From positions 19,229,489 through 19,293,488 of the forward strand of contig OY759224.1 in NCBI GenBank assembly GCA_963662175.1: 64,000 nt of DNA, given 5' to 3'. Positions 63,680-64,000 of this stretch are shown one piece after another. Each line of letters begins with the position of its first letter. The stretch's first letter is position 1. Under the pieces are notes generated by a model that saw nothing but the letters and a program-made list of their open reading frames with translations, was not told the origin of the DNA and searched no databases. Source of the stretch: Aradus depressus. Its lineage: Eukaryota > Arthropoda > Insecta > Hemiptera > Aradidae. The position numbers were made by a program, and so were the translations under genes.

Positions 63680-64000
63680 TCAAGCCTGGGGCACACTTGC
63701 AATTTTCAGTTGAGCAACTGTTTAGTCGCAGTTGCATGGTTTTGGGCACACTATTGCAACTAAAAAGTTTGGTGGATGGAATTAGTAGTTGCGAGATGGA
63801 CTTCAGAGAGTTGACTGCGTTGTGTGCCATTATTATAATTCGACAACGACTTGTTCGCAAATTTCTGTCCAACTGCATATTACTAATTAAATGAATTTTT
63901 CTGTCCAAGAAATGTCATCTTCTGGAATAAAATGTAAATGTATTTCCGTTGAATAGATTATAATGTAATACATTATAATATCATTAATAAAAAATAATAA
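63680..64000 (+). mobile_element. Possible PIF/Harbinger element, left part, cut by window edge
   Basis: gcctggggcacacttgcaat with repeated 'ttgggcacactattgcaact' resembles Harbinger TIR and subterminal repeats. A plus frame (63697-63894) reads MDFRELTALCAIIIIRQRLV, somewhat like the hydrophobic/Arg-rich N-terminus of PIF transposases. No right end within the window. Confidence 0.35.

Overview
The window looks like a piece of an AT-rich arthropod nuclear genome, probably insect or crustacean. Evidence: spliced exons with GT/AG sites, a sloppy-paired/FoxG forkhead gene with an arthropod-type TATA + Inr (TCAGT) + DPE promoter, and dense eukaryotic transposable elements (SINEs, LINE tails, mariner, pogo, hAT, PIF/Harbinger). 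SINE tails made of CCTAA units, the arthropod telomere pentamer, fit this. No bacterial operons, rRNA genes, functional tRNA genes or CRISPR arrays were seen. The species cannot be named from the sequence.

Only two host protein-coding loci are supported. (1) A single-exon forkhead gene of the sloppy-paired/FoxG group on the minus strand (46449-47360), with its core promoter at 47392-47455 and a compact GC-rich upstream block to about 47720. (2) A plus-strand spliced gene of unknown function whose last three visible exons are 34704-35027, 36094-36339 and 38114-38391. The first two join in frame; the join to the last exon is out of phase as read, so an exon is missing from my model or the locus is damaged.

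The rest is layered repeats. A tRNA-derived SINE (here 'SINE A', about 345 bp) occurs about 35 times in both orientations, many copies with clear target-site duplications (TSDs). A second tRNA-derived SINE ('SINE B') occurs four times. A third dispersed family ('repeat C') occurs more than 20 times; it has fixed ends and an interior of roughly 165-bp tandem units, and resembles non-autonomous Helentron/HINE elements. DNA transposons include a mariner remnant (7022-7669), a hAT MITE with 8-bp TSD (5040-5546), a hAT deletion derivative with 8-bp TSD (57905-58496), a PIF/Harbinger element with TAA TSD that keeps a MADF-domain gene remnant (8356-9141), a second MADF-carrying element (15625-16435), a pogo/Tigger element (44985-45724), a TIR element with a nearly intact unknown ORF (42897-43642), and a degenerate Tc1/mariner-type transposase (61040-61400). 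LINE 3' ends lie at 18655-19447, 29626-29833, 31330-31655 and 53250-54005.

The most unusual structures are the SINE tails in CCTAA pentamers, a tail-to-tail SINE pair forming a palindrome of about 690 bp (32565-33252), a 3-kb inverted duplication (22941-25901), a near-perfect 270-bp palindrome (3121-3390), and recurrent hammerhead-ribozyme-like cores in three repeat families. No clearly new defence or metabolic system was found.
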